Assembly (NCBI RefSeq): GCF_901709675.1
Contig: NC_051098.1
Span: 12,307,918-12,371,917, forward strand
Direction of reading: 5' to 3'
From: Syngnathus acus
Taxonomy: Eukaryota > Chordata > Actinopteri > Syngnathiformes > Syngnathidae
DNA: 64,000 nucleotides
Part shown: one piece after another, positions 19,116 through 30,833 of the stretch
Layout of the letters: every line of letters starts with the position of its first letter
Numbering within the stretch: position 1 is the first letter of the stretch
The notes under the pieces: generated by a model
Told to the model about the DNA's origin: nothing
Seen by the model: only the letters and a program-made list of their open reading frames with translations
Databases searched by the model: none
Translations under genes and position numbers: made by a program

Positions 19116-19395
19116 GCGTGCGTTCCCATGCACTGCTCTGAGCGCGGCGGCGTGGCAGCCTGCTCGTTCCCAACGGTTCCCCCAGCGCCGCTACAGCACG
19201 GGCGGCGATGGAGTGAGGAGCGGCCCCCGGCTGGCGGCATCGTGCACGAGCAGCTCCAGCGACACCGGCGGCGGAATGCCGGTCCCGCCGGAGACCTAAA
19301 CGCCGACGGCGGCGTGACGGAGGCGAGCCCGCCCGCGCGGCTTCCCGCTCCGGAAGCCATGTGACAGTGTCTCGGGCTACCAGCAACTCTCGGAC
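19020..19395 (+). promoter_or_regulatory. CpG-rich block: likely promoter and 5' UTR of the 19.4 kb gene
   Basis: This is among the densest CpG stretches in the window, with many CGGCGG and GCGGCG words. It runs straight into a start codon with a signal peptide. That arrangement fits a vertebrate CpG-island promoter with its first exon. No TATA box is evident. I cannot place the transcription start. A CCCAG at about 18900-18904 after a pyrimidine tract could instead be the acceptor of an internal 5' UTR exon. Confidence 0.5.
19128..19364 (+). other. possible 78-codon upstream ORF ending in ATGTGA
   Basis: An ATG at 19128 opens a frame that ends at TGA 19362-19364, 31 bp before the candidate main start at 19396. 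The last sense codon is itself an ATG (19359-19361), which also makes a minimal start-stop unit. If the transcript includes this region, the main start would be reached by leaky scanning or reinitiation. The peptide is not recognisable. Confidence 0.35.
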
Positions 19396-19519
19396 ATGTT
19401 CTCCAGGTCCCCGTCTGGATTTGTCCCCGCCTTTGAACTTGTTTTGTTTCTCCTGGTGCTCTCCGGATGTCCCGAAGCCGCCTACCCGGCTCGGACCAAA
19501 GGCAGATGGAACAAGGGAG
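19396..19519 (+). CDS. first coding exon of an unidentified secreted or membrane protein
   Basis: The ATG at 19396 starts MFSRSPSGFVPAFELVLFLL, then VLSGCPEAAYPARTKGRWNKG. It has a hydrophobic core, FELVLFLLVLSG, and a small-residue cleavage region (GCPEAA), which is a good signal peptide. The exon ends one base into a codon at GGGAG|GTAAGA, a near-perfect donor. A signal-peptide exon ending in phase 1 is typical of vertebrate cell-surface proteins such as immunoglobulin-domain adhesion molecules. The tail (Y, then a Lys/Arg-rich stretch, Asn, Gly) has a faint resemblance to the KIRREL3 leader as I recall it. That is only a hint and was not aligned. No second exon is recognised in the next 44 kb. 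It could also be a chance frame in a CpG island. Confidence 0.55.
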
Positions 19520-20183
19520 GTAAGAGATGGCTTTTTATTCACACGTGTGTTTGGGTGGCGGGTGTCGGATTGGATGCTGATGATACCGGGGCTGACAGTC
19601 GGGTCACCTGTGAAGTTTTAGAGCAAATATTTCCATATTTGTTGCATATTGACCGAGCGACACGAATGTCATTGCTGAGAAGCGAACATAATGGGAGGGT
19701 AATTATACTTTGCTACTTTAATGATAATGACTTCATGTTCAAGGCATTTATGGCTCAGGTTGAGCCAGAAACTTAAATGCTGTTCTTGAGGCATGCAAAC
19801 ATAACTAAAGGGATAAAGTCAGCTGCTTCTTTTGAAATATTGACTTTTTTTTTTTTGGTTTACAAGTTGATTTTTGAACAACTGAGTGCAGAGGCGTTAA
19901 CGACGCTCGCCCCTCGCCGCCCGGCCGGCTCTAGTAGGACTTAAGCCCCGTTGTCGGATTCAAGGGAGCCTCTAATCTCGGCGAGGAGGCTGAGACGCGG
20001 GCCCGTCGGCGTTGTTAGCGCTCAGCGGGATTTCAGGCTGTCTTCAAAGTGCCGCGGTGGCGGCGGCCAGCGTCTATTTAATGATTCCTCGCCACTTTGA
20101 CTCTTCTGCCCCCGTCGTACTCCACCTTGCACTCTAATGAGTCACAGCTCGCTCTTGATGGATATTTCATGCATGAGGAAAGA

Positions 20184-20574
20184 GATTCATTTTTTACATG
20201 CACTTTTTTCCCCCCCTCCTGGTTTGTGTCTATATGCTGCGTTAATTGTCCGAATTTACGTAGGAAGCAGGTCGAGAGTTGATTTAATTTCTTGTTGCCA
20301 AACTAGTCTCTGAAAAAGAAAGCCGAGTGTTTCATCTGTGAGGCTAATGTGTCAAATCCTAACGCTAGCCCTTTGAAGATTCATTTTATACGTGCACTTT
20401 TTCCACCCCTCCTGCTTTGTGTCTATATGCTGCGTTAATTCGGAAGTAGGTTGAGAGTTGATTTCATTTCTTCCGAAAAAGTGTTGCCAAACTAGTCTCC
20501 GAAAAGAAAGTTGAGTGTTTCATCTCTGAGGCTAACTGTGGTCTTGTGTCAAATGCTAACGCTAGCTTTTTGAA
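20184..20574 (+). repeat. direct tandem duplication, units of about 194 and 197 bp
   Basis: Unit 1 (20184-20377) and unit 2 (20378-20574) abut exactly. Both run from GATTCATTTT, through TTTGTGTCTATATGCTGCG and GTTGCCAAACTAGTCTC, to GCTAACGCTAGC-like sequence and TTTGAA. Several small indels and substitutions separate them. There are no inverted ends and no coding capacity. Confidence 0.9.
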
Positions 20575-22964
20575 CCGTTAGCACAACCACCAACCTTTTG
20601 ACCATCCCTGACACCTCTATTGCATATTTTGGAAACTTTTCTTTTTTTCTATTAGTTGTCTTGTCTATTATTTATTTATATTATATTTTTTTCCATCATA
20701 TATATCCTCATCCATCTCTTTCGGGGGTAAACCTTTAGCTTGAAAACTGCGTCTGTTCCATTTTATTGCGCCGGTGGTGAGTTTTCAATTTGGAAAATGA
20801 TCAAAATAGCCGCAGGGAGTCCCCCCCCTTTCTAGTCATGACACACTGCTTTTTGAATTGCATCGAATCCTTCCTCAATCGCAGCTGCCGGTAGATGGAA
20901 CCGATAAACTTTACTGTCACCTTTCAAGTCCGAGGGGCTTTCAAGACGGAATAGCAAAAGATTTGGCTGATGCAATCAGAGCCAAAAGCCGTCAGTTGTT
21001 ATTTGGAGGCAACGATGCGCACGGAACGCATAGTTTAAACCTTGCTTGCCAAATATAGCAGCACGTCAACAAAAGTGCTGCGGCGAGGCAGCGAGCGTTT
21101 ATGAAAGGTGGCAGCTTAGCATCAACGCTAAAGTTCTCAATCTTTCTTCTAGTCGGTAGGGTATGTTATTTTGAAAATGAATGGGAGTGTAAATAAGCCC
21201 CCCCCCCCCTTGCAGCAGGACAGCGGCGGCGAACTGGCCAGAAGAATTGAATTGCTGCGCTGACTAATCGGGTGGCATCGTAGGCAACAGCGTATCAGAA
21301 AAATCCAATGAGTGTCTTTGTTTTTAATTAATGGGTGATGACTAGCTAGAGTCTCGGGGGGGGGGGGGCTGCTGTAGCTCCAGTGTAAAATCAGTCACAC
21401 TCTGATCTTTTTTTTTTTGCCTGATGATGCGCCGAAAATATTTGTTGGTTTTTTTTTTGTTCCCGTAATTACAAGCTGGCAAAGTGATGACAAAGTTGCT
21501 GTCTGGTAATTGAAAAAGCCACAAAAGGCACAAAGCAAGCCTGCTGTTCTCACAGGCACAATAATTAAGCTTTTCGCGCGTGAAGAAGAATCACTTTCTC
21601 GCTCGCCCACGCCTTTTGAAAAATACATGTCGTATTGTATGCGTGGGCGCCATCACATATATGCTCGCCGCTGCTAACGGGATGGGCTCGCCACCAAGCA
21701 AACTCAAGGTTATAGAAAAAATGTGCCAGTTCAACTTATTTGTTATGTAAGTCCAACGCCGCCGTGTGGCAGCCAGACGACCAAAATGGATACATTTGCA
21801 TAGCTATGTTTAGACATTGACGCCGCGCAGTTCATCATTCCGTCTTCCGATATTGGACGGGAAACTCGAAGCCCATCTGGCTCGCTAGCTTCGGTGACGT
21901 CATCGGCGGTCAGAATCGGAAACGCAACTCAGCTTATCGGCGAGCCAACTCGCTCTGACTCAGTCGCTCTCTCGGCGTGCCGCCTTACCTCTCTTTGCTC
22001 TCTGCCATCAAACTTTCAAAAGATAAGAAGCTTTTTTTCTATTTCGGGGTCACCATTAGCCTGAATAATGCATAGGCGAGCGAGAGAGAGGAACAGTTTG
22101 AGTCCTACGGAGGATAGAAAAGCACAGCATTCAATTAAATTATACATCGTTATCGCAGCTGGCAAGGCCCGGGCGCCGCGCTCCACCCTGGCCGACGTTC
22201 CGTGTTACTGTCTGGTCCAATACGGCGTGTCAGGCAACAACAGAGGCGGGAGCTCCGACGCCGACGTTCCGCCATGGGCGTAGAACTGAAGCTGGCGTCC
22301 ATTTTTGCCGAGCACAGAAAAGGCCAGTTAAATGCCACCGGGAGTTCTGTTAGCCCCGCCCCCCCCAACTTGACATTCAGCTCGACGTGGCGCCGGAAGC
22401 TTTTGCCAGAGGCCGAGCATCACTGTGTTTGTTTACCCTTCCGCGTGGGAAGGCATCACAAGTCTTGTCGCCGTTGTTGTGACATCTCATTGACGTTTAC
22501 GAAGCGCGCGACCCGACGGGCCTTCGCGTTTCAGTTAGAAGAGACTTGAGATGACCTCAAAGACGGCAAAAACATTTTGAGTTTACATCCAAAGGGCACA
22601 TTTTTTCTTGCTTTCTTGCTTTTTTCTTTTTTCCTAGCCCTCCTTTGACACCAAGTGCGCGCCTTCCGTGCGAGAAGCATGTCAGTGCAGTCTTTAGAGG
22701 AAGCCGGGGATTTGGAAAGCCAAGATTAAGGTCTGCAAAGGCCACCTATGCATTTTGCATAAGTGCGCAGCTTCTTCTTCCAAAATAGCGGCAGAGGCTC
22801 GACACATGCTGGAAAGAAGCAGAGAAATAGCTTCCCACTTCTTGTTTATGTTGTGGAATGAATGAATGAATTTTTGAAAAACAAACGACAGATGGACAAT
22901 TGTTGACTTTATATTGCCATGCGATCAAATTTGGATTACTTTTCACCCCCCTGATTGCACCTTT

Positions 22965-23034
22965 GAACTCATTCACTGCCAACCCAGTTAATATCTTTGA
23001 CGTCTATAGCCGTCAATGGCACTGAATGAGTTAA
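22965..23034. mobile_element. short palindromic element, copy 1 (about 70 bp)
   Basis: The left arm AACTCATTCACTGCCA pairs with the right arm TGGCACTGAATGAGTT, with one mismatch. The centre reads TTTGACGTCTATAGCCGTCA. The right edge is TTAA and the left edge TTGA. A second copy lies at 59599-59673 with the same arms and centre. This is a miniature inverted-repeat element; the TTAA edges would fit a piggyBac-type target but do not prove it. Confidence 0.75.
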
Positions 23035-26000
23035 TAGAAATGTGACTTATTTTGAAAAGTTAACTCGGCGGAAGATTGACGTCATTGGCCGTCCGTCTGA
23101 CCGCGTGAAGCCGCTCACCGATCATCTCGTCTCTCTCGGCGAGGAATAACAATTCCTCCATCCGCTCAATGATGATGATGATGACATTAATTGGCTCACG
23201 GGGCTGGGAAATGGCGGATTTGGGCAATTGGGTTTTAATCAAAGCCGAGGCGGGGACCATTTGTTTCGTTTCAACACACTTTCAAGTCGTTACTGTTCCA
23301 AGTGCAGGATGGAAGCCGTCAGCACAAAGTTCTCCTGAAAACTTAAGCGCGGAGCATAACTTTCTTACCTGGCCCGCATTGGGGCCGTCTTATATTAACA
23401 TTGTCCTTCGCCCGCCAGTTAATTAACCCCCAAGACCTTCATTTGCGCTCCAATAATGCGTTACAATGGATTAACTTTCCACTCTCATTACCAAGATTGA
23501 TTGATTAAAATCGCGCTTCCGTTATCGGTTCTGTTCCAGTTCCGAGCGCGCTACCGGCAAGTTGCTGAGATTGGCTTGAGCGCCAGCGTCGGCAAGAATT
23601 GAGAGTTTTGGCTTTTAGAACCACAATAGAGAACCGGATCACTTTGGCCTCCTTTTGTCTGTTTTTAGTCTTTGTGGGAATCGCGTGCAGAGCGAATCAA
23701 GCGCTCCCTCTGAAGGAGACTCCCAAAAACCTTGGCCGCAGGTTCTACCAGTTTTTTTTTTTTCATCTTTCGTGTTCCCGAAGCTTTATTCACACCTGAG
23801 ACGAGAAAAACTTTCGATTGCATGTTTTCCCGTCGCGCCTTTGCGATGGCGACGGCTAGCGGCTAATGGCCCATCCTTGCGTAACTTCATCCTTTTATAA
23901 TGTCTAGGTTTTGTTATTCTCAGTGCCGAGGCCATACGAAAGGTAAAAGTATGTTACGCAACATCCGACCGACGAGTAAGCCGGCGTGCTTTGTCGCGTG
24001 CTTTTGTTCGCCGTCTCTGAAAAGTTCTTTTTTTCCCCTTTGTTGCGTAATAAATGGCCTTGTTTAAGCGTAGCAGTAGCACTCGCTCTGTTTTTGCATT
24101 GAGATGGCAACAGTTCAAGGAAATTACCTTTCCGCTCTTCTTTCTTAGGAGAATAGAGATGAGATTTTTTTTCAGTAGTGTTGGCCATGGTGAGTTTTTT
24201 TCCCCAATTTCTGCGTTTTTCAGAAAAGCTGTAGAAACTTTACAGATGCTTTGCTGGGTTCTGTGTGAAAGGGGAGGGGGTGGAGCAGCCGGGCTCGCCG
24301 TCTAACAACATGTTATAGCTTTGCCTTGCGCATAAACAAATTATTTTTGCAATCTTGCAGCTGATGCCCCGCAAAGAAAGGGGCTGACAGCGGGATTTCC
24401 AAAAGTACCGCATGAACCCGACGGGCCTCTGGTGGAGAACAAAGCCGCATTTCTTCCCATCACACATTAAAAATGGAAAATAAAAACTTTAATGGTACCA
24501 TCGTGAAAAGTTGCAGTGACTAAAATAACGCTTCAGATTCCATTTTTTAAATAAGACCATTCTTAATCCTTTGTCGAATTGTGCAGGTCATAAAATAGAC
24601 TCGGACTACAAATTGTGAGGCCAAAACAAAATAAAAATTGCGCTGGTTCAATTTCGGACCGCTGCTATATTTTGTCACAGCTCTGGCCACCGACGCATGA
24701 TGCAGCAGTTTCAAGTTCAGAGGTGCTGTGAAAGATGAGATCGAGCGTGTGTGTGTGTGCACCCGGTCTAGATTAGGAGTTTAATGAGTGGGAAAAGCGA
24801 TGGCCTCTCATCCAAGGTGACCCCCACCCCCCCCCGCCCCTTGCTGCCAGAGCTCCATGGAAAGTGGAGCTAATCCCTTCTTCCTCATTTTTACCCACCT
24901 GTCAGTAGAGCCAGCGGCATATAATTACACTTTTATTGTCTACCGTCGCACTGCATCATTCATAGGGGGGGGGGTGGACACACCTGTGAACTCTGGACCG
25001 TCATGTAACGGACGTTTATGAATCTCGCTCTAATGCATCGTTAATAGTGTGTATCCAAAAGTCATCACCCCCCCCTTGGGGGTGTTTTTATACTCCTGTA
25101 AGCAAGCCACCCCCCCTCCCACACCCGCCATGACACCATTAGCTCTGCTGACATATTAAGGTTCTGTTTCCCTTGTAATTTGTTTTGTCTGTCAGCGTGA
25201 TGGATGTCTTGTTTGCTGCCGTTTGCTCACACACGGGAGGAAAAAGAAAAAATGCTCGCTCGGGGGCATCGTTGGCGTTGTGCTTCAAAACGGGAGGCAT
25301 CCAAACGGGTCGTCAGCCACATTCCCGCACAACGCTAATCACAAGCTAACGGGTTTCGTTAACGCCCGAGATGCCTAGTGCCTTTGTCGTCGGGTTTTTT
25401 GTGAAGCAACTCAATGTAGGTTTGTTCTAAGCGTAAGACAGAAGACGCATCAGGAGCTCGGGGAGGCCGCCCGCCAGCCCGCTGCCGCCACCGCCTCGTT
25501 TTGCTGCTCGGCACTGCCATAAATACCTGAAATTTACGCTCGGTCAACCTGGAGTGTCTCGCTGCTCGCCCTCGAGCGCTTTTGATTTGTCGTGTGGAAA
25601 AGTGTGCGGCCACGCGAAAAACATGGCCGCTTCACAGCGGCAGGTATGCATGTCACAGCTGAATCCTTTCACTGTCCTTAATCCAGCGAGCAGGGTTTGC
25701 AATCTTTTGGGGAGTGGGAGGGGGAGCAGCGGCAACATCACTGCCACCGAGGCGACGATGCTGCAAGCTCACTTTTTAAGCGCTTTACAATCCAGGAATG
25801 AATCAGTCAGCAAGAAAAAAAAAAAACGCACTTGGCACCACTTTTTCTTTTTCCCTCTCTATTTGAAATGAAGAGATTCGACAGACTTTGAAGCCGCTAC
25901 CAAAACAGGCGCTCTAATCTAGCAATTTGCGCTCAATATGGAGCCGTCCAATATTTCTTTCTTTGAAAAGGAGAGCAATCCTTGGATTACTCTGCCACAA

Positions 26001-28680
26001 AAGCTTCATTTGCTTTTGTGGCTGTTTGTTTCCATTTCCGCTGCCTTTGAATCGGGCGCCAGCCGCGTCTCGCTCGGATATGCAAATTTAGCGCGAGAAA
26101 AGCCGTCTGGCTCGACGAGTGGCTCTTATCCTTGGGCTTCAATGCCGACTGGAGCCGGGAGACGTTTTGACCCGCTCTCGTGCGCCCGGAGATAGAAGAA
26201 GTGCTTCTTTGCTGTGGCAAAGAACCTTTTGCGCGTCTTCAAACAGCCGCCGGGGGCGTTTATGTCCTCAAATGCACAACGATGCATTTGAAGCACGCTG
26301 TTGATTTTCAATTTTGCACCTGGTCAAAGGACATTTATTCCACTTTGTGCATCCATGCTGGACTCAAGTACCCCAAAAAGCAAGTCTTGAAGGAGCCATA
26401 AAAAAAAAGGGGGGGGGGGGGCTTCCCAAAGACCAGCAAGGAGAAGCAAAAGTGCAAAATCTCCATTGATGAGCCACTCGAGTCGCCGTTGACCTAATTG
26501 TTGACACGCATTGCTCACCCAGCGCAAAAACAGCAAGATCTGGCTGCTGCACTTTTTCTGTGATTTGTAATTAGCATATCGGAGCGCTGTTCCAATTAAT
26601 GAAGATGGCCCACGCACGCCGGTGCCCAAACCTGCGGCGGGGTCACAGCCGAGAGGACGAGCCGCGACTCAAATAGATGAGTGAGCAGATGCGAGGTGAC
26701 GGCCGCTGGCCGAGGCTGAATTATGAAGACTTGATGGGGTGCGGCGGGCGGAGTCGACCGCTTGCACCCGAGCGCGCTTCATTTTCCATCACTGTGGCTG
26801 TTTTTTTTTTGTTTTTTTTTTTAAGAGTGGCAGGCCGTCAGGATCTCATATAAATATTTCATGTGGAGTCTTCTATTTCTGGAGATTTTGACCAGGCTCG
26901 TTCCAACTTTGCAGCCAGCCAGCCATTCTTTAGCACTTTGCAGCATAGACTCAAAATAATATTTTATTTATTGAATAATTATTTAATATTTATTCATATA
27001 TTTATGTATATATTTATATATTTTTATTTTTTTATTCATTTATTTATTATGGATGTCAATTTGCACAGTGAAACGGAATGACTGTCTTGCCAAGTCAGTC
27101 AGGGCGCAGAATAAGCCGAAGGGGCTTTTTTTTTTTTTTTTTTTAATTTTGTAATCCTCATCCCGGTGTGTTGAGCGCGGCCCTTTTCTTTGGCGTTACC
27201 CCAAGCGACTGATTAGACAAGTCATTGACTCTCAACTTTTATCTGCTGCAGTTCCCAAGCAAACACAATTGGATCCAGAGGAGAGCAGACAAGCTTGGCT
27301 TTATCTTAATCAGACATTTAAAACTTACAGAGAATTCCTTTTTTTTTTTCTTTTCTCGGGTCGTTGAGGCGACCGCCTAAAAAAAAAAAAAAAAAGAGAT
27401 GTAGGAGATTTAGCACAAAGGCTTCAAGGACAGGTGCGGTAGTACGCGGCAGTATCAGCCTGGCGGCCGTTCAATAAAATGTGTGCTTAACTTATTAAGG
27501 AGCTTGTAGGGAGCCACTTTAATTACTTGAGATATTTTTCCAATTAAAATGCGGGCACTGCTATTCCAAAGATAAGGGGAGGGAGCTTTTGGCAAAAAGT
27601 TTGCGTCGTCGAAGCCGACTTGCTGCCGGTTTGATGCGAGACGGAGAAGAAAAACACCATCTGATTTCCTCATTTTGAACTTCATTTCAACCACCGACGT
27701 GTTTTTCCCTTCACGGCTTGATGGACTTCAACTTGACAGTGACAGTCGCCAGAGTGACGCAAACCGTAAGACGCCGACAGATCAACCGAGACCTTGACCC
27801 GAAGCGAGTGATCGGCGTGACGAGAAGCCAGCGGGCCGGTCTACTCTGCTCCGGACTCCCAAGTTGTCCCCCCCCACACACGCAGCCTGAGGCATGATTG
27901 ACAGATGCTATCACTGGCGGGATCGCTCCTGCGTGGCCTATCTGAGCCTGGAGGAGCTTCCGCTATCAATCCAGCCGGCGGGCTTCTACATCTGCGCCCC
28001 TCTTATCTCCTCCATATTTAAGCAACCCCGCTGCTATCAAAAGGGCCTGTAGCACTTCCAGGCTAATTGCCGGAGGCTAATAAGTTTCACGCAACCCCCC
28101 CTTTCCTTTCACCTCCACCATCTCAACTACAGGTCGCTCATCATCAGCATCATCTTCTCACCATTTTCAGTTTAGCCAGCAAAGTGTGACCTACTTTTAA
28201 AGGAGAATGTCGCCAAATCTCTTTGTGGAAATAATCATAGGTGTTTTTAAAATCAAAAGATTGTAACGCTAGCAGTGAACCTCAGTACCAACTCGCCCAA
28301 GTCGGAAGTGGCCCAACCCTGGCATGGCGGCAAATCCTTCACGCCACTGTTCTAGCAAGAACTCTTATTAGCACAATTCTTTTCTTTCCTAACAAGTCGA
28401 TTGCCTTAAAGCAGATTTGCGGCTGATGGCAAATCAGTTTCTCTTTACACGAGCGGATTAGTTAGTATGGAATATTAAAATGGCGCACAAGGCGAGTTGT
28501 GGAGGAATGGAACGCCTCTGAAGTGATAATTAGCCACAGTCTTCATAATGGGAGGCTTAATTATTCCTAGAGAGCAGAAACGTTGCCGTTGGGCGACACG
28601 AGAGCGAGCGCCACTGGAGGATTTGAACTCTGCCGCATAAAGATGGCTGGAGTTTTTTTTTTTTTTTTTTTTTTAGATTG

Positions 28681-28918
28681 TGCCCAAATATTCTGACTCA
28701 GCACAGGAGTTTATTTATTTTTTTATTTTATTATTATTTTTTTTTATTTTGCCCAAATATTCTGACTCAGCACAGGTTTTAGATGCTTTTTGTTTTTGAT
28801 AAAAAGCTTTTAAGTGTAAACCAGTGTTAATGAAAGTCTTTTTTAAAAATTGTTTTTATATTTAATTAATTTTTTTATTTTGCAATATATGTACCCAAGA
28901 ATGTTATGTTGAGCACAG
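28681..28918 (+). repeat. 27 bp direct repeat plus a diverged third copy
   Basis: An identical 27 bp word beginning TGCCCAAATATTCTGACTCA stands at 28681-28707 and 28750-28776. The spacer between them is an AT-rich low-complexity stretch. A diverged third version ending GAGCACAG lies at about 28890-28918. The exact identity of the first two suggests a recent local event. Confidence 0.85.
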
Positions 28919-30806
28919 ATGGTCTGTTTGCGCCACGTCCACCCGCGCACGCCGTCGGGTCCCACGCTTCACTTTGCAGTTACAAATCGTGAGTACGGAA
29001 AAACGTGCAGTATGGCCCCCCCTCCCCCCACCTGTCACTCCAATTACATTTATAATTGTTGTTGACGCCTCTCACATTCAAGACAACTCATGAGCACAAC
29101 CGCAAAGAAAGGAACTTGAGCCCCTCATACAAAAGGAAAACATCTCTAAAGAAAGTTGGCACCTTTCACTATTTCAGTGCCAGAATTTCTTTTTTTCCAG
29201 TCTGGTGCCTCCCCGGAGTGGACCTCGGGGGACCCCCGGTAATCTCGCAGCCCTCGTCCCACTTGGCCCCTCACCTTCCTTTGGGTGCTAATTAACGGGC
29301 GATGGAGGCGAGCGCCTGTTTGGGCGGCATCTCGCGCTACTTTTGATGCTACCTGAAAACATATCCCGACGATATGCTCTCATCTTCACGTCTCAAGCGT
29401 CTTCTCCTCAGCCTCGGTTTCCTTCCCACTCGTGTACAGTTTACACACTGACACACTTGATTTGCCACACGTCTGATGTCTCTTCCAAAACGCCTGCAGA
29501 AATCCAGACGTGGCAAAGCTACTCAGCCTCGGTACTTACTGCAAGTTGAGCCATTTTTTTACTCAAGTCAAATCATGTTTTAAAAAAAAAAAAAAGTTTT
29601 ATGTCTTATGGCGTCTAAATGGCTGATATTTTTTCTTCCCTTGGTGCTATTAATTGTAGTCATTTCTAGTTGCGTGTAAGCGGCGGCAGAGGTTTTGAAT
29701 TTGAGTCACATGACTTGTGTCCGATTGAATTTGCCAATTTTAAGACTTTGGACTCGCTTGGCTATAACTTAGTCAAGACTTGACAATGATTGTCAGTGAA
29801 TCGTTAATCACACTCGGTGATAAATGAAAGTCATTGATCGTCAAGCGAGCGAGCAGCCGCTCACAAAGGACGTTGTTTGCTGCCGTTTCAAACGGCAAAG
29901 TTCGTCCACGTGGCGTGCAATAAATCCTCCGTGTCTTGTTATTCATTGCATAATGGCCGCCATCAATCAGGGAAAGCAGCCAACAAATGAACTGCTTCAA
30001 GTTTGCTTGGCTGTTTCTACCTTTTGTCATTATTTTGTCATCATCAGTGGAAGGTGGCTTGCTTTCAACAAAAACGCGGCTTTCTCAACAAAAAGCAGAG
30101 AAAATAGTATTTTGTGTGTGTGGGAAAAGAAACGGCAGAGCTCTCGGACTTTGTAAGCAATATGAAATTGTGTGTTAGGTTAGGCTCGGATTTGTTTGCC
30201 ACACACCGGAATGTTGCGCGTGAGATAAAAGCCCCCCCCATGCTTGCCCTGCTGTATTTTTTTGTTTCTTCCTATTGTCTCCTCTCATCTTCCACAAAAT
30301 GATAATTAAACAAGGAGTGTGTCAGGACTCCTGGAATTAAAGTCCTTAATTATGCATCCTCTGCGTGCTGGCATTAATATTTCATGATAAGGGAATCAAC
30401 ATTCTCCATTATTCAGCGCTGCAAAATGCACAAAAAGTTAAATGTGGAAAAAGACGAAACGTTCAAACGAGGAAGCGCACACAAATGTGGCTAGCGGTTA
30501 GCGCAAGCTTTGAGGCTTATGGCCAAACTTTTCTGTCAAATGTTTTTAAACGCAAATGAGTCACCTTATATTTGCTCATTTGTAAGTGCAAATGCCTTTG
30601 GCGTTGATGCATCTTGAAGGCCGTCGTGTCAAATGCGACCCTCCAGTCTCGGCACTGTCACCCTCCGCCATTCTCAAAGAGTTGCGACCGCTTCACTGGA
30701 GGTCACCCAGGCAGTTTGGCCCCCCAAACCTTGGCCACTGTCTGCCGCCATAACAAAGACGGCAACCCTGGCCAGCACTTTGGCCTCTCCGAGGCAATAA
30801 CAAACA

Positions 30807-30833
30807 CGTGTGTGTGTGTGTGTGTGTGTGTGC
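30807..30833. repeat. GT microsatellite
   Basis: About 13 GT units, likely polymorphic. Confidence 0.95.

Larger units (their letters stand above)
19520..28680 (+). other. long intron or gene desert, part 1
   Basis: No recognisable coding exon. It contains a tandem duplication (20184-20574), a palindromic element (22965-23034), a TGACGTCA palindrome (21895-21902), and G or C runs near 21200, 21355, 24970, 25070 and 26410. An AT-rich island lies at about 26945-27055. If the 19.4 kb exon is real, this is the start of its first intron. The open frames here lack protein-like composition. Confidence 0.5.
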
